Shown here: positions 12,601 to 27,600 of the stretch, piece by piece
Layout of the letters: each line of letters starts with the position of its first letter
How positions within the stretch are numbered: the stretch's first letter is position 1
Assembly (NCBI GenBank): GCA_030770545.1
Contig: CM061109.1
Coordinates: 20,182,001-20,246,000 of the forward strand
Direction: 5' to 3'
DNA length: 64,000 bases
Source: Macropodus opercularis
Lineage: Eukaryota > Chordata > Actinopteri > Anabantiformes > Osphronemidae
The notes under the pieces: generated by a model
Told to the model about the DNA's origin: nothing
Database searches by the model: none
Seen by the model: the letters and a program-made list of their open reading frames with translations, nothing else
Made by a program: the position numbers and the translations under genes

Positions 12601-15600
12601 GTCAGTGGGTGGTCCTTCTCCAGACTCATTAAGAGCTTTGACTCTGAACAAATACTGCTTGCCCTCAGTCAGCTCACTGATGGTGTGTGATGTGCTCTTG
12701 CTCTTCATTGTCTGCTTCCACTTCTCTTCGCCCTCGCTCTGCTCAAGGACGTAAGCAGTAATGTGGCTTCCACCATCGCTGATGGGCTTCTTCCATTCCA
12801 GGGTAATGGAATCTTTAGTGGTCTTCTGGGCTTTGAAGTCTGTTACAGGACCAGGTTGTTCTGAAGAGGAGTGAGGGGTGGGTTCAGACTGAGTGTGGGA
12901 TTTTATCTAACTGATAATAGTTCTTTCTACTGTACTCTACCATCTACTGGTCTGTATGAAAAATCTATTGCAATTAACAAAACACCAATGTGTAGCTACC
13001 TGAAGCTCGGATACTTCCAGTCTCGCAACCTTCTCCAATACCGTAAGCATTTTCAGCCAGCACCCTGAAGCAGTAGGACTGTCCTGCCTCCAAGCTGGTG
13101 ATTCGGAAGGACTGTTTGTGACACTCGGCTGACACACAGGTCCAGGCCTTTCTCTCAGCCAGACGTTTTTCTACTATGTAGCTCTTCACAGGGCTGCCAC
13201 CATCAATCAATGGGGCATCCCAGGTGATCCAGGCATGACTTCTAGAGGTTTCCTTTACACTCAGGTTTAACGGCGGTCCAGGCGAATCTGAGGGGAGAAG
13301 AGACTGTTTCTCAAAGTTGCTTCTTATTAAAAATTTCAGTCAATGTGTGGCAGGTTGATAGGACCTGACCTACTGACACTGAGTCAAAAGTAGCTAGGTT
13401 TTTGTGTACATGCCTAACTTTTTTTTCACTCATAACAAACCAAACGCATGCTCACCTCACCAGGGTGTGTTCTAAATAAAACGTTCCTCATTGATTCTTA
13501 CCAAGGACCTTAACGACGATGGTGTAGCTCTTGGAGCCGCTGCTGTTCTCTAGTGACAAAACATATTTGCCAGCATCATATCTGTTAATGTCCTCCATCA
13601 TGAGTAGCGTGTCCCAGTCTGATGTATTGATCAGCAGACCCTGTCTCTCCTTCAGGTTACCATCCACCTTTGTCCATGTCACCTTCGGTGGTGGGCGTCC
13701 TCTCAGTGGGACATACAACCTCATGGTGACACCGGCTCGAAGAACCAAAGCCTTTCTCAGGTCAGCATCCAGCTCAGCTTCGGGAGCAACTGGAGGAGGA
13801 AGGGTACTTATTATTCACACTTCTTTCACTACTCTTGTCTGATTCTGACTTCAACTTTCTCATAATAATGTTTCACAATGAGATGCAGTGATTCACAGCA
13901 ACACAGAGATCACTATCTTATATTGATTTGTATACATATTATTGCTTTATCAAGGTATAATGAACAGCTGGATGATGTACTTAGGATTTCCTTGGGCATG
14001 TGGTTTCCAGGGACATCGCTAGGCTCACTGAAGCCAATCTTGTTGACAGCAATGACTCTGAACTGATACTCTGCATTATCCAACAGGCCTGTAACTACAA
14101 ATTTGGTGGCCTGGAGTTTTTTCGGGACATTGCACTTGATCCAGTCCTCAGCAGTGGCTATTTTACACTCCACCAGGTATCCGATAATCTCACAGCCCCC
14201 ATCATATGCAGGTTTGGTCCAGCTAAGACTGATGGAGCTCTTGGTGGAGTCCACCACCTTGGGGAATGCAGGGGGGCCCGGAGGATCTGTGGAATTATTG
14301 TGACGCATTGCAAATGTTTATATGTTATAAATACATATTCAAAAAAAATTAAATTATTTGTTATCAGCCACTGAATTTAGTCTGAACATTGTTGACACTC
14401 ACACACAGGGTCGACAGCCAACAGAGCTTTGGATGCATCGCTAGGTTTGCCCAGACCAGCCTTGTTGATGGCGATGACTCTAAACTCATACTCAGAGCCC
14501 TCTGTGAGCTGCGCTGCTTTGATGGTCCTGTCGATCACTGGTTTGCGGTTGACTTTAGCCCAGGTCAGCTCAGTAGACTCACGTTTTTCCACCATGTAGC
14601 CCAGGACTGCAGCCTTGCCATCATTGGCGGGGGCTTTCCAACTGACTGTCATTGAGTCCTTTGTAACGTTGGTGATGACTGGCGGCTCACATGGACCAGG
14701 AACATCTGAAGAAAGAGAAATGGTTGTGTAATGAAGAACTACCACTACTTCACCCATATTAACTGTTTTGCTTTTTCAAGCTAAGTATAAGTATATATAG
14801 GTCAGTAGGTCCAAATGACTGTTTCTGAGGCATATATATATCAGTATTTGATAAAAAAAATCTTAGATGTACCATATGGGTTCTTGACCATGACAGCATC
14901 AGTCATAATGGGGTCTCCCACACCATACTGGTTCTCTGCACTGACTCTGAACTGGTATTCGTGCCCTTCAATGAGTTTCTCCACTGAGCAGTCTGTGATA
15001 TGTCCATGGATATTGGAGGTGACCAGTGCCCAGTTGGCCCTGCTGGTCTCACGCTTCTCAATGATGTAGTTGGTGATCTCAGAGCCACCGTCAGCGAGTG
15101 GGGGCTCCCAGCGCAGCCTAATGCGGTCTGCAAACACCTTAGTGATTTTCACTGAGGCTGGAGGGCCTGGTTTGTCTGAGAGAAAGGGAGTGAGTTTAGG
15201 ATGTACATGTAAATGTAACTTATAGAGAGGACAACAACAATGAGTTCTGAGCCTGGACTTACCAAGAACCTTGACTTTTATGGTGGCATACTTGGTGCCA
15301 TTGATGTTCTCAGCAGTGATGGTATAGTCTCCAGATTCTTTCCTGGTGACAGAGTAGAGCTCCAGCAGGTGCAGGTGTTTTTTCTGGGTCATCTTCATTC
15401 CCTCAGCAAGGCCCAGAGGCAGTCCGTCTTTCTTCCAACTCACCTTGGGCAGTGGCTTCCCATACAACTCAGCATCCAGGAAGACATTCTCCCCAGCTTT
15501 CACCACAATCAGGTTTTTCATGTTGACACCCAGTTCCACACGAGGAGCAACTAAACAGGGCGGGAGGAGACCGTAACCATCATTATTGTTTCATTTAGTT

Positions 15601-18600
15601 TGTTGAACTCTTTCTTGTTGTGCTGACTTATACCATTCTGTGCGATGACAGGGATGGGGTCTGAGAGCTCAGATGGCTGACTGATGTTGATGGCAGTCTT
15701 GGCAATGACTCTAAACTGGTACTGCTGGCCCTCCTGCAGGCCGGTCGCCACATAGCTCTCTGTTAAGATGTCCATGCAGTTGGCATTGCAGCGCGTCCAT
15801 TTCTCCTCTGGAAGCTTTGTGTGCTCTACGTAGTAACCGATCAGCTTGCTGCCACCATCGTGTTTAGGGCGGGTCCAGACCAATGACACTGAGTTCTTGG
15901 TCACATCCATGGGCTCAGGTTTCCCTGGTGGGTCTGTATGTAAAGAAGAACATTTTAGGTCTGTTCCTGAGAGAAAGACTTTGCATCCAAATACTCTGTC
16001 TTTCTGTAACCTATCAAATTTTCAGTAAATAAAAACAAATATAAACAAATCTAAAATAATAACAAATATGAAGTAAACCTTGATAAAACATTACAATCAA
16101 GGGAAGACTTTCGTACCAACAGCTGTCCTGGTAGTGATGAAATCAGTTTGTTTGCAGGGTTTGCCCTGTCCAGCCTGGTTGAGTGCTGACACTCTAAAAG
16201 TGTACTCCAAGCCCTCTATCAGACCAGTACATGTGTACTGAGTAGCTTTCACAACAGATTCATTAGCCTTCACCCACAAAAGGCTGTTCCTCTCCTTCTT
16301 TTCAATGCAGTATCCAGTGATTGGGCTGCCACCGTCACTGCTGGGACGTTCCCATGACAAGGTGACAAAGTCCTTGTTGACCTTGTTGATCTGCAGGTTT
16401 CTAGGCTCGCTTGGGGGATCTTTGGGAGAAAATGTAATACACAGCTATTATAATTGCGAGCAATAATGAAGCTAAGAATATATGGTATAGGTTTCAACTC
16501 ACCAAATGAATATCTAGCAACCATCTTCTCAGAATAGATGGGTTCAGAGATACCAAGTCTGTTCTCTGCACGAACGCGGAAACAGTACTCTTTGCCAGGA
16601 GTCAGTTTGGTCATTCTAAAGCTGGTTTTGGTGCAGGAAGTCGACACAGTGACCCAGTCGCCCTGACTGATGTCACACTTCTCTACAATGTAATTAGTAA
16701 TGTTGCTACCACCATCCTCCTGTGGAGAGTTCCAGAGCAGCGTACAAGCATCAATGTCCAGATCTGTGATTTCGAGAGGAGCTTCAGGTGGTCCAGGAAG
16801 GTCTGCACAAGTACAGATGCATAAGTCATTGATGATGGCAGTGACAGTCATACACACCTTATCACTTATCTGTTTACATCCACATGTTTTTTAGAACCTG
16901 AAGTCTGTTTTCAAACTGACCCATGATGATGACTCTAAGGATCTGGTTGATCTTGGCAGTGCTGTTCTCAGCTGAGAGGCTGTAGTAGCCACTATCCGCC
17001 CGTGTAACGTTCTTGATGATAAGTGTGCAGGTTGTCAGTGTCTTTACGACGGACAGACGGTCAGAGGTCAACACATCCTCATTGCCCTGCTTCCACTTGC
17101 AAAACGGAGCAGGTTTACCTGCCACGATCGCCTCAATTACCATCTTGGACCCAGCTCTAACAGTTACAGTGTCAGGCATGATGATCTTAGGAGCCACTGG
17201 AAGAAGAAGAAACACCACAAATTCATTTTTGTGACATGCATTTTATTCTAATTTCACTTTTCATCGGTCTTTAAGTAGAGTTTACTCACTTAGCTGCTCC
17301 TTGACCTCAAACACTCCTTCTGCCTCTCGGGCCAGACTGACACCCACTGAGTTTCTGGCTGCCACTCTGAATTTGTACTTCTTCCCTTCCTTCAGACCAA
17401 CAACTACGATGGTCAGGTCTTTAACCACAGAATAAGGTGTCCATTTGTCCTCTGGTGCACCCTCCTCCTGATAGTCTATAACATAACCATTTATTTTTGC
17501 TCCTCCATCTCTGAGTGGCTTCAACCAGCCTAGCGTGGCACTGTTCTTGGAGATCTCTAACACTTCCATCTTCTTTGGAGGGTCTGGTTCGCCTGAATCC
17601 AGCACACAGAAGGCGTTAGAACAAGGGAATGATAAACCTTATTCACATCTGTTACAACACTTACTTATGGCGTCAACAGCCAGGTAGGATTTGGGTGAGT
17701 CCTGAGGAACTCCAATGCCAAACTTGTTGCAGGCCATGACTCTGAAATAATACTCGATGCCAGGCGTCAGGTTTGTCACCTTGAAGCTGGTCTTCTTCTG
17801 GTCCTCTACGCACTTGGTCCAGGTCTTTCTATCCACTTCCCTTTTTTCTACAATGTAATTGAGGATCGGACTGCCACCATCATTCTCTGGTGGTAACCAG
17901 GACAGTTGAGCTGTGGTCTTTGTGACATCAGTTGCCTCCAAGCCACCAACAGGACCAGGAGTGTCTGGAGAGGTTACATTTAAGAAGTACTGATTGCACT
18001 ATTACATTACCAGTGAAACTGATTTTAAACAAGCGGTCCTGAAAATAATTTGAATAGAATTTTTGTTCCTTACCTAGGACTTTGACGCGGACAAACACAG
18101 CCTTCTCTCCAGCTGAGTTAGACAGAGTCAGAGAGTATTTCCCTGAATCCTCTCTGGTACTCTCTGGGATCACCAAGAAAGACATGGTATCCACCTGGTC
18201 CACATGACCTCGACGGACCACATTGTCCACCCCCAGGCGTTTCCAGGTGACCTTGGGAGCAGGCCTTCCTCTGATAACAGCAAAAAGCCTGATTGGACAG
18301 CCAGCTCTGACAGCCAGACCTTTCCTCAGACTTGCATCCAGTTCTATCTCTGGTGCCTCTGTTGTCGTGAGAAAATAGTAATGTTAAATCAGAGATTCTT
18401 ATGGTGCATATAATTTATCAAAGCACATTCTCTGTTGGCTGTAGTAACAGTTTAACCTTACCCACAATATCCTTGGGGCAAACAGCTTCCTTCAGGTAGG
18501 CATGACGTCCCCAGCCCACCTGGTTTTGGGCAGACACCTTAAACTCATACTCTTGCTTCTCATCCAACTGGCCAATGGTGAACTCTGTTAGTACCAATGG

Positions 18601-21600
18601 GCCACGAGTGTCAATTCTTTTCCAGCCCTCTGTGGGTTTCTCAGGGTCTGCCTCACTTTTCAGTCTCAGGTCCAAGCTGTAGCCGATGATGGGGGCACCA
18701 CCATCATACACAGGTTTAGACCAGGACAACATGATGGAGGTCCTGGTGCTATCAGCCACCTTCAGGCCTGCAGGGGGGCCAGGGGGCTCTGCAGGTACAG
18801 AAAGTAAAACAAAGGTCAATAAATAAATACAGCCAAACCAGCAAATACATGGAAACCCCTGGTAATGGGTAACCTGGGGCTACTTGTGGATTTCTTGTGA
18901 GCATAAGTATGTGGCATGATGTAAACTCACCAATTGGATCTTTGGCTGCTACAGGTCTACAGGGTTTGCTGGGGTCTCCCAGGCCCACGTCATTCTCAGC
19001 CTTCACCCTAAACTGATACTCGTGGTTGGGAATCAGGTTAGTGACCTTCATGCGTCTTTCAGAGATGGGGCTCTTATTGCATGGCACCCATCGCACTGCT
19101 CTCTTCTCTTTCCTCTCTAGAATGTAGCCAGTGATTGACTTTCCTCCATCATTCTCAGGAGGAGCCCAGACCACCGTCATCTCATCTTTGCTGACCTGCA
19201 TAAAATATTCCTCATGTGAGCAACAGTGAAACTTGTATCTACACTTACAGTGCACGCTGATAGAAAAACTACATTTCTTTCACTTGCCTTTGTAACCTCT
19301 GGAGCATCAGGAGGTCCAGGTCTGTTAAACTGAGTCCTGACAGTGACAGGCTTGCTTTCCATGGCAGGTCCAGTTCCCATCTTGTTTTCAGCCCTTACTC
19401 TGAAAATGTACTCGTTGCCCTCCACCAGACGACTGACATTGCAGTATGGTGTGACAACGGATGCAGAGAATGTGGACCAGACCATTCTCCTAGTCTCACA
19501 TTTTTCTAAGATGTAGCTGTCCACCTCACAACCTCCATCATCCTCTGGAGCATCCCACACAACTCTGCACTTGTCTGGACCAATGCCAGTTACCCTGAGG
19601 TTCCTTACTGGTCCAGGGACATCCAGAACGTTGATGTTAGCATATGCAGTGAAGGTGCCAGCTGAGTTGGTAGCCGTTATGATATACTTTCCAGTGTCTG
19701 TGCGCTTGGACTTAGTCAGAAGGAACTTAGAGTAGTCTGGGCCAGTCTCACAGCTGATTCTAGGGTTGTCTCCAACAGCCTTGTCCTTCGTCCATTTGAC
19801 CTCAGGCTGTGGCTTTCCTCTCAGGCCAGCCTCCATCCTGACTGACTCTCCGACTTTCACTGTTAAAGTTCCAGCCATCTTCAGGTCAATGACCGGCTTC
19901 TGGATCTCCTCCTTTACCAAAATATCTGCGAGTCTCACCCAGGCACTCTCACCTCCTTCATTTACAGTCTGCACCCTGGATAAAAAATAAGATAGAGAAT
20001 TATCCTTTAAAAGTCATTTCTATTCAGAACAGATGTTTTCTGAGCAAAACATTAAAATGTAGGAATATGGTAACCTACCTGAAGGTGTATATCTGGTTCT
20101 CCACACACTTATCAGCCAGGAAGTAAGTGTTGGTTAGAGTTCCAGTGTTGAGTTTCTCCCATTCTCCAGCGTCTTTGGCCTTGCTCTCAAGGTTGTAAGA
20201 AAGGTTGGGGCTGCCACCATCATAGTCAGGCTTCCTCCATCTCAGATAGACATAGTGTTTTCCAATGTCAGTGACTCTAAAGTTCTCAGGTTCACCAGGT
20301 CTTTCGATAGGGTCAATAGCCAGCACAGGAGTCTTAGTCTCCACAGAGGGTCCTGGTCCTAACTTGTTTTCAGCACAGACACGGAAAAGGTACTCGTGGC
20401 CCTCCATCAGTTTAGCCTTCATCTTGCGATTAGTGCAGTTGGAGGAGATCATGGACCACATACTAATGCTGGGCTCACGGCACTCTACTATGTAGTTAGT
20501 GATTTCAGATCCACCGTTGTCTTTAGGGGCTTCCCAGTTGATCATGCATGAGTCCCTGGTGACATAAGTTGTGTGCAGGTTCTGGCAGTGGCCGGGTCTG
20601 TCGAGCACATTAACTGTGATTGTGCAGGAGGCCTCGCCACCCTCATTTGAAGCCTTCAGGACATATTTGCCATGGTCGGCTCTCGTGGCCTCCTTGATCC
20701 TAAGGTGGACTACAGGGAAGTTCTGAATGATAGTTACACGCTTGCTGTTTTCCAGAGCAGTCTCCTCCTTTAACCAAAGTATTTCAGGGTCAGGACGAGC
20801 TTTGATGTAGCCGATGATGTTTATATTGTGTCCAACACGCACAGTGACATGCTCACGGCACGTGGCTTCCATTTCAATCTCTGGGGGGATGAGGATATCC
20901 CGAGCAGTGATGGACTCTGGGACCTCTCTGGGCTCTCCATCTCCAATCATGTTTGAGGCACAAACTCTGAATCTGTAAGTCACACCCTCCTCTAGACCCT
21001 TTACTGTGAAGGCACACTGTTTTATAAAGTCATCCAAGTTCACCTTCTTCCATTCTTCTGTATCTGTTTTCTTCATTTCCACTGTGTAACCCAGGATGGG
21101 GCTGCCTCCATCTTTGGTGGGTTTGGTCCACACAAGGTCAGCAGTGGTCTTACTGTAATCTTTAACTTTGGGGTTGACAGGAGGACTAGGGACAGTGATG
21201 GGCCTGCAGGGCTTACAGGGATCAGAGATGGGAGAGGGTCCACTGTAGCCAGCAATGTTCTCAGCAAACACTCTGAATTCATACTCGCTGCCTTCAAACA
21301 GACCCAGGACTCTGTACCTCAGGTCCTTAGTTGGTGTTTTGTTAACACGTATCCACTTTCCTCCCTTGTGTCTGCGCTCAATGATGTAGCCAGTAATCTG
21401 ACTGCCACCATCAGACAGAGGCATTGTCCAACCTACTGTAACAGCATCCTCAGAGATGTCAGAGATCTGTGGCTTACCAGGGGCACTAGGCGCCATGAAG
21501 CAGTGTTCGGCAACAGTTGGCTTGCTCTCCAGAGCAGCACCGATGCCCATTTTGTTCTCAGCTCGAATGCGAACCACATATTCGACTCCCTTCTGCAGGC

Positions 21601-24600
21601 GTGTGATCTTGAGCTGGGTTGCGAGGCTGCCTGAGCTCACACCTCCCCAAGTCTCCTTATTAGACTCTCTTTTCTCCACAATGTAGTTGGTGACAAGGCT
21701 GCCACCATCATCTTTTGGAGGACGCCATTCAATCATCATAGAGTCAGGCGTGACCTCCAGGATGTTGACAGGTCCAATGGGAGGAGCAGGAACATCCAGG
21801 ACAGTGACGTTCAAGGCTGCTGTCTTGGTTCCAGCTGGGTTGGACACAGTGAGCAGGTATGTGCCTGTGTGATTCCTGGTGCACTCATTAATGTTGAGCA
21901 CAGTGGAGAAATTGTCTGTGTCAATCTTGACATTGCCCTTGGTGATGATCTCTTCTCCTTCGATGGACCATTTGGCAATAGGAACAGGGATTCCCCTCAT
22001 TATAGCCGGTAATCTGATGGTAGTGCCAGCCTTCACAATGATGCCTTCAGTGAATTTAGCATCAATCTCAACAAATGGAGGCACTGTGGAAATGCAGGGA
22101 GGTGTCAGAACACAGAAATGACCAATGCTTCCCAGCAGGGGAAGGTGGACAACTCAAACCTACAACTGATGCAACATAAATACTGTTGCTACAGAATGTG
22201 TCTTAGTAAAGCTCTAATTTAAACTGACAATAAATAAGAAAATGTAATTTCATGCAGAGTGTATAACTGACCAAGTTTCTCCTGACAGAGGATAGGCACA
22301 GTGGTGTCTGGTCTGCTAAGTCCAATGGCATTCTCAGCTCTCACTCTGAAGCGGTAGGTCTTTCCTTCTTCCAGTCCTGTCACATGAGTCTCTGGGATGC
22401 TAACAGTCTTCCACTCCTCCCATTCCTTTGCTCCCTCTTCCTGATATTCCACCAGAAAGCCAGTAATCTCACTGCCGCCATTGCGATCGGGCCAGTTCCA
22501 TACCAACCACACCTCTGTCTTGTCCACATCCACATGGTGTAGGTCTTTGGGAGGACCAGGAGGGACTACAGGATGTGAAAAAGATGAGGATTCCATACAT
22601 TAGGTGATAATAAATATATCGTGTTTCTATTTAGACTCAGGGACCAATAGGATTGTTTTTTTGAACATGAAATGCTTTAGAGAAGAACATTAATACAGAT
22701 TAAATGATCTCCTCTTAAATGTTGCCCAGGTTTTTGGAGCACTCTCTTCAAAATGTACTAATTTAGCATTTTTATTGGTTTTGCCGGTTTTCTGTCTTAA
22801 AACACCAGAATCTGATTATTAGACATTAATCTGAAGATGAGGTGTTTTTTTACTCACATAGAGGGTTCATTGCTTTGATGGCCTTTGGCGTCTCAACAAA
22901 TTCACTGCGTCCGTACTGGTTCTCAGCAGCAACTCTAAACGTATAAGACCTGCCCTCCATCAGATGTTTCAGTGTCATACTACGTTTCTTGGATGTGGAG
23001 CAGACAGGGACCCACTGAGTGGATGCTGTGTCTTTTTTCTCCACAACAAAGTTAGTGATGCGAGTGCCACCACTGTCCTCTGGGTCCTTCCAGGACAAGT
23101 AGGCTGAGTCACTCCTGATGTCTGACAACCGTAGGTGCTGGATCGGACCCGGTTTGTCTAAAGAAAATGCAAGAAATGTCACAAAGCTGTTTAGTGACAG
23201 GAACAAAATAAAATTTTCTTAAAGGCACTACAGTAGTCACGGTGATCGACTGGTAACCGTCACATGTCGTTTCAGAGCAGACATACAACAGAACACAATC
23301 ACTGGTCTTCTTACCAAGCACCAGCACGGTGCAGGTGACAGTCTTCGATCCAGCTGGGTTCTCCACAGTTAGGGTGTAGTCTCCACAGTCACCCCGGTTA
23401 CAGAACCTCATCTCCAACTTGGTTCCTGCCTGGTTGGTCTCAATGTCGGCCCTGGTGGGCACATCAGCATCATTTTTCTTCCAGGTGACAGTGGGGAAAG
23501 GCACTCCTTTAATAGCAGCAGCCAGACTGATGTGAGTACCAGCCATTGCTTTAACCTCTCGAGTCATTCCGGCATCTAGAACTAGTTCTGGGGGTTCTAA
23601 GGTGGCAACAAAGAGAAAGGGATTAAACAGAGATTAGTCGTTAACACTAAGATCTCATTTTTGTACATATCAATTCATAAATCAGTGTTACAAAGACAAA
23701 CTGGCACCACTAGCACAGCAACTCACCGAGTCTGTCCTGCACTTTGATTGGCTCCTTCACATTAGCCGGGTCTGACTCTCCAGCAGCATTTACAGCCACA
23801 ACTTTGAAGCGGTACAGAGCATCTTCAGTTAGGCCGATCACTTTAAATCTGGTCTCCTGGCAGGAGTCTGGAGTGTGGTTCACCTAGGGGCAGTAGAAGA
23901 GCTGACTACCACTGGTCACACAAAGTGGATGTGGCGCAAAGGTCACAGGGTCAATGCAAATGTCACAATAACCTGACTTACCTTCTGCCACTCCTCCTCT
24001 CCAGCCTTCTGGAACTCCAGGAGGTATCCAAAGATCTTTCCTCTGCCTGTGTCAGTAGGAGGCTCCCAGGAGAGCGTCACTGACTCCTTGGTGAAGTCAA
24101 TAGCCTCCAGATTCACAGGTGGCCCAGGTTTCACTGTGGCAATGGACAGAATCCTTGCAGCGAGTTGCATCAAACAATGTGTTAATGTAAGTCGAAACTG
24201 AAATTACCAATAGGATCTTTGGCAAAGACTGGTTTGGATGGTGGACTCGGGTCTCCAGCTCCCACCTCGTTCTCAGCACTAACTCTGAACTCGTACTCGC
24301 AGCCTTGCAGCAGATCTGTCACCCAGTATTCCACTTTAGGATGGATTCTCTCTGTGTTGCACTGAATCCACCTGGAGGCAGAAAAATCATTTGTTGAGAA
24401 CTGAACTACCTTTTCTCCTGTTCACATTATATCCTTGTCAGCACTCTTGATAGAGCTCAAACCTGACAAATACAGAACATGACATTCCAAAAGGTTCACA
24501 TCCTTTTCTTCACTCATGCCTGCACCTGTTGGCCATTGTCTCTTTCCTCTCTACGATGTAGCTTGTAATGGGTTTTCCTCCATCAGCAGGTGGCTCCCAG

Positions 24601-27600
24601 TTTATCAGGGCAGAGTCGTGGTAAACCTCTTTCACTGTCGGCTGTTTAGGAGCATCAGGCACCTCTGTGATAAAACAAACGCACCCACACCGATCAGATC
24701 CTGCAGGACCACCATCATCATCGTCATCTCTGAAGGTGTAGTGATCATGACTTACTGAAGATGTCTCTAGCCTTTGTCTCAGCTGACAGCAGGGGGTCAC
24801 TGATGCCGTACATGTTCTGAGCCATTATCCTGATGATGTACTCACGACCCTCAATCAGCTTCGGCACCTGAAGCAACAGACATGATGGTATTTGACATCC
24901 TGCTCTTCAGCTAATGAACACTTCAGTGTGAAAGAGACCTTCAGCAAAGTATATTGCAAGTAATAAACCAGTAATTGCTCACCTTGCAGCTGGTCCTGGT
25001 GCAGGATGAGGTGACAGGCATCCACAGATCTCTGTTGGTGTCTCTCTTCTCAATGATATAGTTGGAGATGGCACATCCTCCATCATCCAGAGGAGGGCTC
25101 CAGGAGATCACCATGTAGTTCCTGTAGATCTCATTGAACACTACGGGGCCTTGCGGGGGCTGAGGACGGTCTGACAGTAGGAAGCATTCATACTGATGAC
25201 TCTCCAGCTTTATTTGATGCCACTAACTTTCTTTTCTTTTCATCATATGTGTAATTTGTGACTTTTACATTTCTTAGTGTTCTAGTGTTTTGCTATTACA
25301 GGCAAAATTTTCAGCTACATATTGTACCATCATTTTACAGAACTCGAGCACATACTGTAGGTAAATGGTCTGCACTTGTACAGCGATTTCTACCCATCGG
25401 TACTCAAAGCGCTTTTACACTGTGTCTCATTCACCCATTCGCACACACAAACACACACAGGTGGCAGAGCTGCTATGCAGCTTAGGCTGAGACAGCGGCT
25501 TGCCCAAGAACACTTTGGCACATGACTGGGGAAGCCAGAAACTGAACCATTGATCCTATGATTGGTGGGCGACCGCTCTACCTCTGAGCCACTGCCACCC
25601 CTAGGTAATAATAATATTGTTTTGTCATCCTGCAGGTGAATTGATCAAAGCAGCAGCGACTCACCAACCACTGTGATGGTGCAGATTCCTTTGCGAGCTC
25701 CAGCAGCGTTCTCCACACTGACGCAGTAGCAGCCACTGTGTTCTCTCTTGACTTTGCAGATGTTGAGGCTGAGGTGATGGGCGGTGCTGTGGAGGCCAAT
25801 CTCCTCGTCTGCCTTCAGCTCCTCGTCGTTCTTTGTCCAGGTAATAGAAGGTGCTGGTTTACCACTGTAGCGTCCTAACAGGGTACAGCTGTCTCCCACC
25901 TTCACTAGGATCTTTTCCCTAAACTCCAAGTCCAGAGTTGGAGGCTCTGGTGTGTGTATGGGAGATTTAAGGGTTTTTATAGTTAGTTTGTAATTCTGTA
26001 TGTGCTATTTGACAGTAAAAAAAGTCAATCAGTCATCAGCGTGTTTAGCACATCTTTAATGCTTTTGTTAAATTACTCACCAATCTCATCCTTGCACTGC
26101 ACAGGTTTGGTGGCAAAGGATGGTTTGCCCTGTCCCACTTGGTTGATGGCTGAAACTCTAAATTCATGGCTCGAGCTGTCCTTAAGTCCAGTCAGGGTGA
26201 ACTTCCTGTCCATCAGCTTTTCTTCTCCACCAATTCGAGTGAAGTTGTCCCGGCCGATCATGCGGGACTCAAGGATATACTCGGTCACCTCAGCACCACC
26301 ATCGTACTTGGGGGGTCTCCAGGCAACGGAGATGGAGTCCTTGGTCACAGCAGTGATGATGAGGTCCTCTGGACGCTCTGGGACAGCTGGAGGTCAACAT
26401 ACATAACATAACAAATATTACCAGGGTATTTAAAGGACAATACAATAAAGACCGTGATTAAGGCTGTTTTTGTTTATTTAAGCTCTGATTCACAGAAACT
26501 TTACTTGGCTAAAGTCAATACTCCGAATATTCTAATCCATGTGCAAAATAAAAGGATTCCCTAAATAATACTCAGGCTGTGTGTGTGACGTACAGATGGG
26601 GTCCTTGATCAGAACCATCTTATCGGTCTCAGTGAATGGTCCCATGCCAATGATGTTCTCAGCTGCAATCCTGAAAAAGTAGCCTTTGCCATCAATGAGT
26701 CCCTGCACGATGGCGTTGTTCCTTGTGACTGTGTAGGATACAGAAGTCCAGCCCATGCGGTCGGCCTCCCTCTTCTCAATGATGTAGTTGGTGATGGCGG
26801 AACCGCCATCGTCCTCAGGAGTGGACCACGTCAACTTGCAGGTGTCGTTGGTCAGATTTTCTCCGGCGAATGGCAGACCAACAGGTCCAGGGACATCTGC
26901 AGGGAGTTTTATGTACGTTACTAAAGAGCGCAACTCAAAAAGAGAGGAATTTGGAAGCTAAGCCATTTATTCCAGACATTGAGGTTTTATGAAGATCACT
27001 CAAGCATACTAGTTTGGGTCACTCACCCAGGACCTCTACAAAAACGACCTTCTTCCTCTCTCCTCCCTCGTTCTTGGCACTCAGTGTGTAGATACCCTGG
27101 TGTTGCCGTTTACAGTTCTTGATGACCAGTGAATTGGAGATACCTGTTGTCTCTACTATGGCCTCTTTAGGCACCTCTGCATCATCCTTGCACCAAGTGA
27201 TCTGTGGCGCCGGCTTTCCAGAGACGTAGGCAATGATGCGGATGGTGGCGCCGGCATGGACCACAATCTTCTCTTTCACTGAGGCATCCAGCTCCATCTC
27301 AGGAGGGACTGGACAATATTTAACATTTTTATATATTTAATATGTTTAGACTTACATATTACCTTTTTATTGTTAGATATCTGTGCGCGAGAGACTTACT
27401 TGTTCTATCTTTGACCTCAATCAACTCAGACACGAGTCCTGGGTCTCCTACGCCTGCAACGTTCACAGCTCGGACTCGGAAGCGGTACAGGGCACGTTCC
27501 TTCAGACCAGCCACCACAAACTTGGTTCCTCTGATCTCTGTGTCCTTTGCCTGTAAAGAGACAAAGAACAAATCATTGTAACCTAAAGCTTATTTTATAT

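Noticed and set aside
1..18358. CRISPR-like regular spacing of similar sequences
   Set aside because: The 3.2-kb periodicity comes from protein-coding super-repeats, not short direct repeats with spacers.
25520..25603. Possible tRNA gene
   Set aside because: Only the A/B boxes of a SINE head; no cloverleaf with intact acceptor stem was evident.
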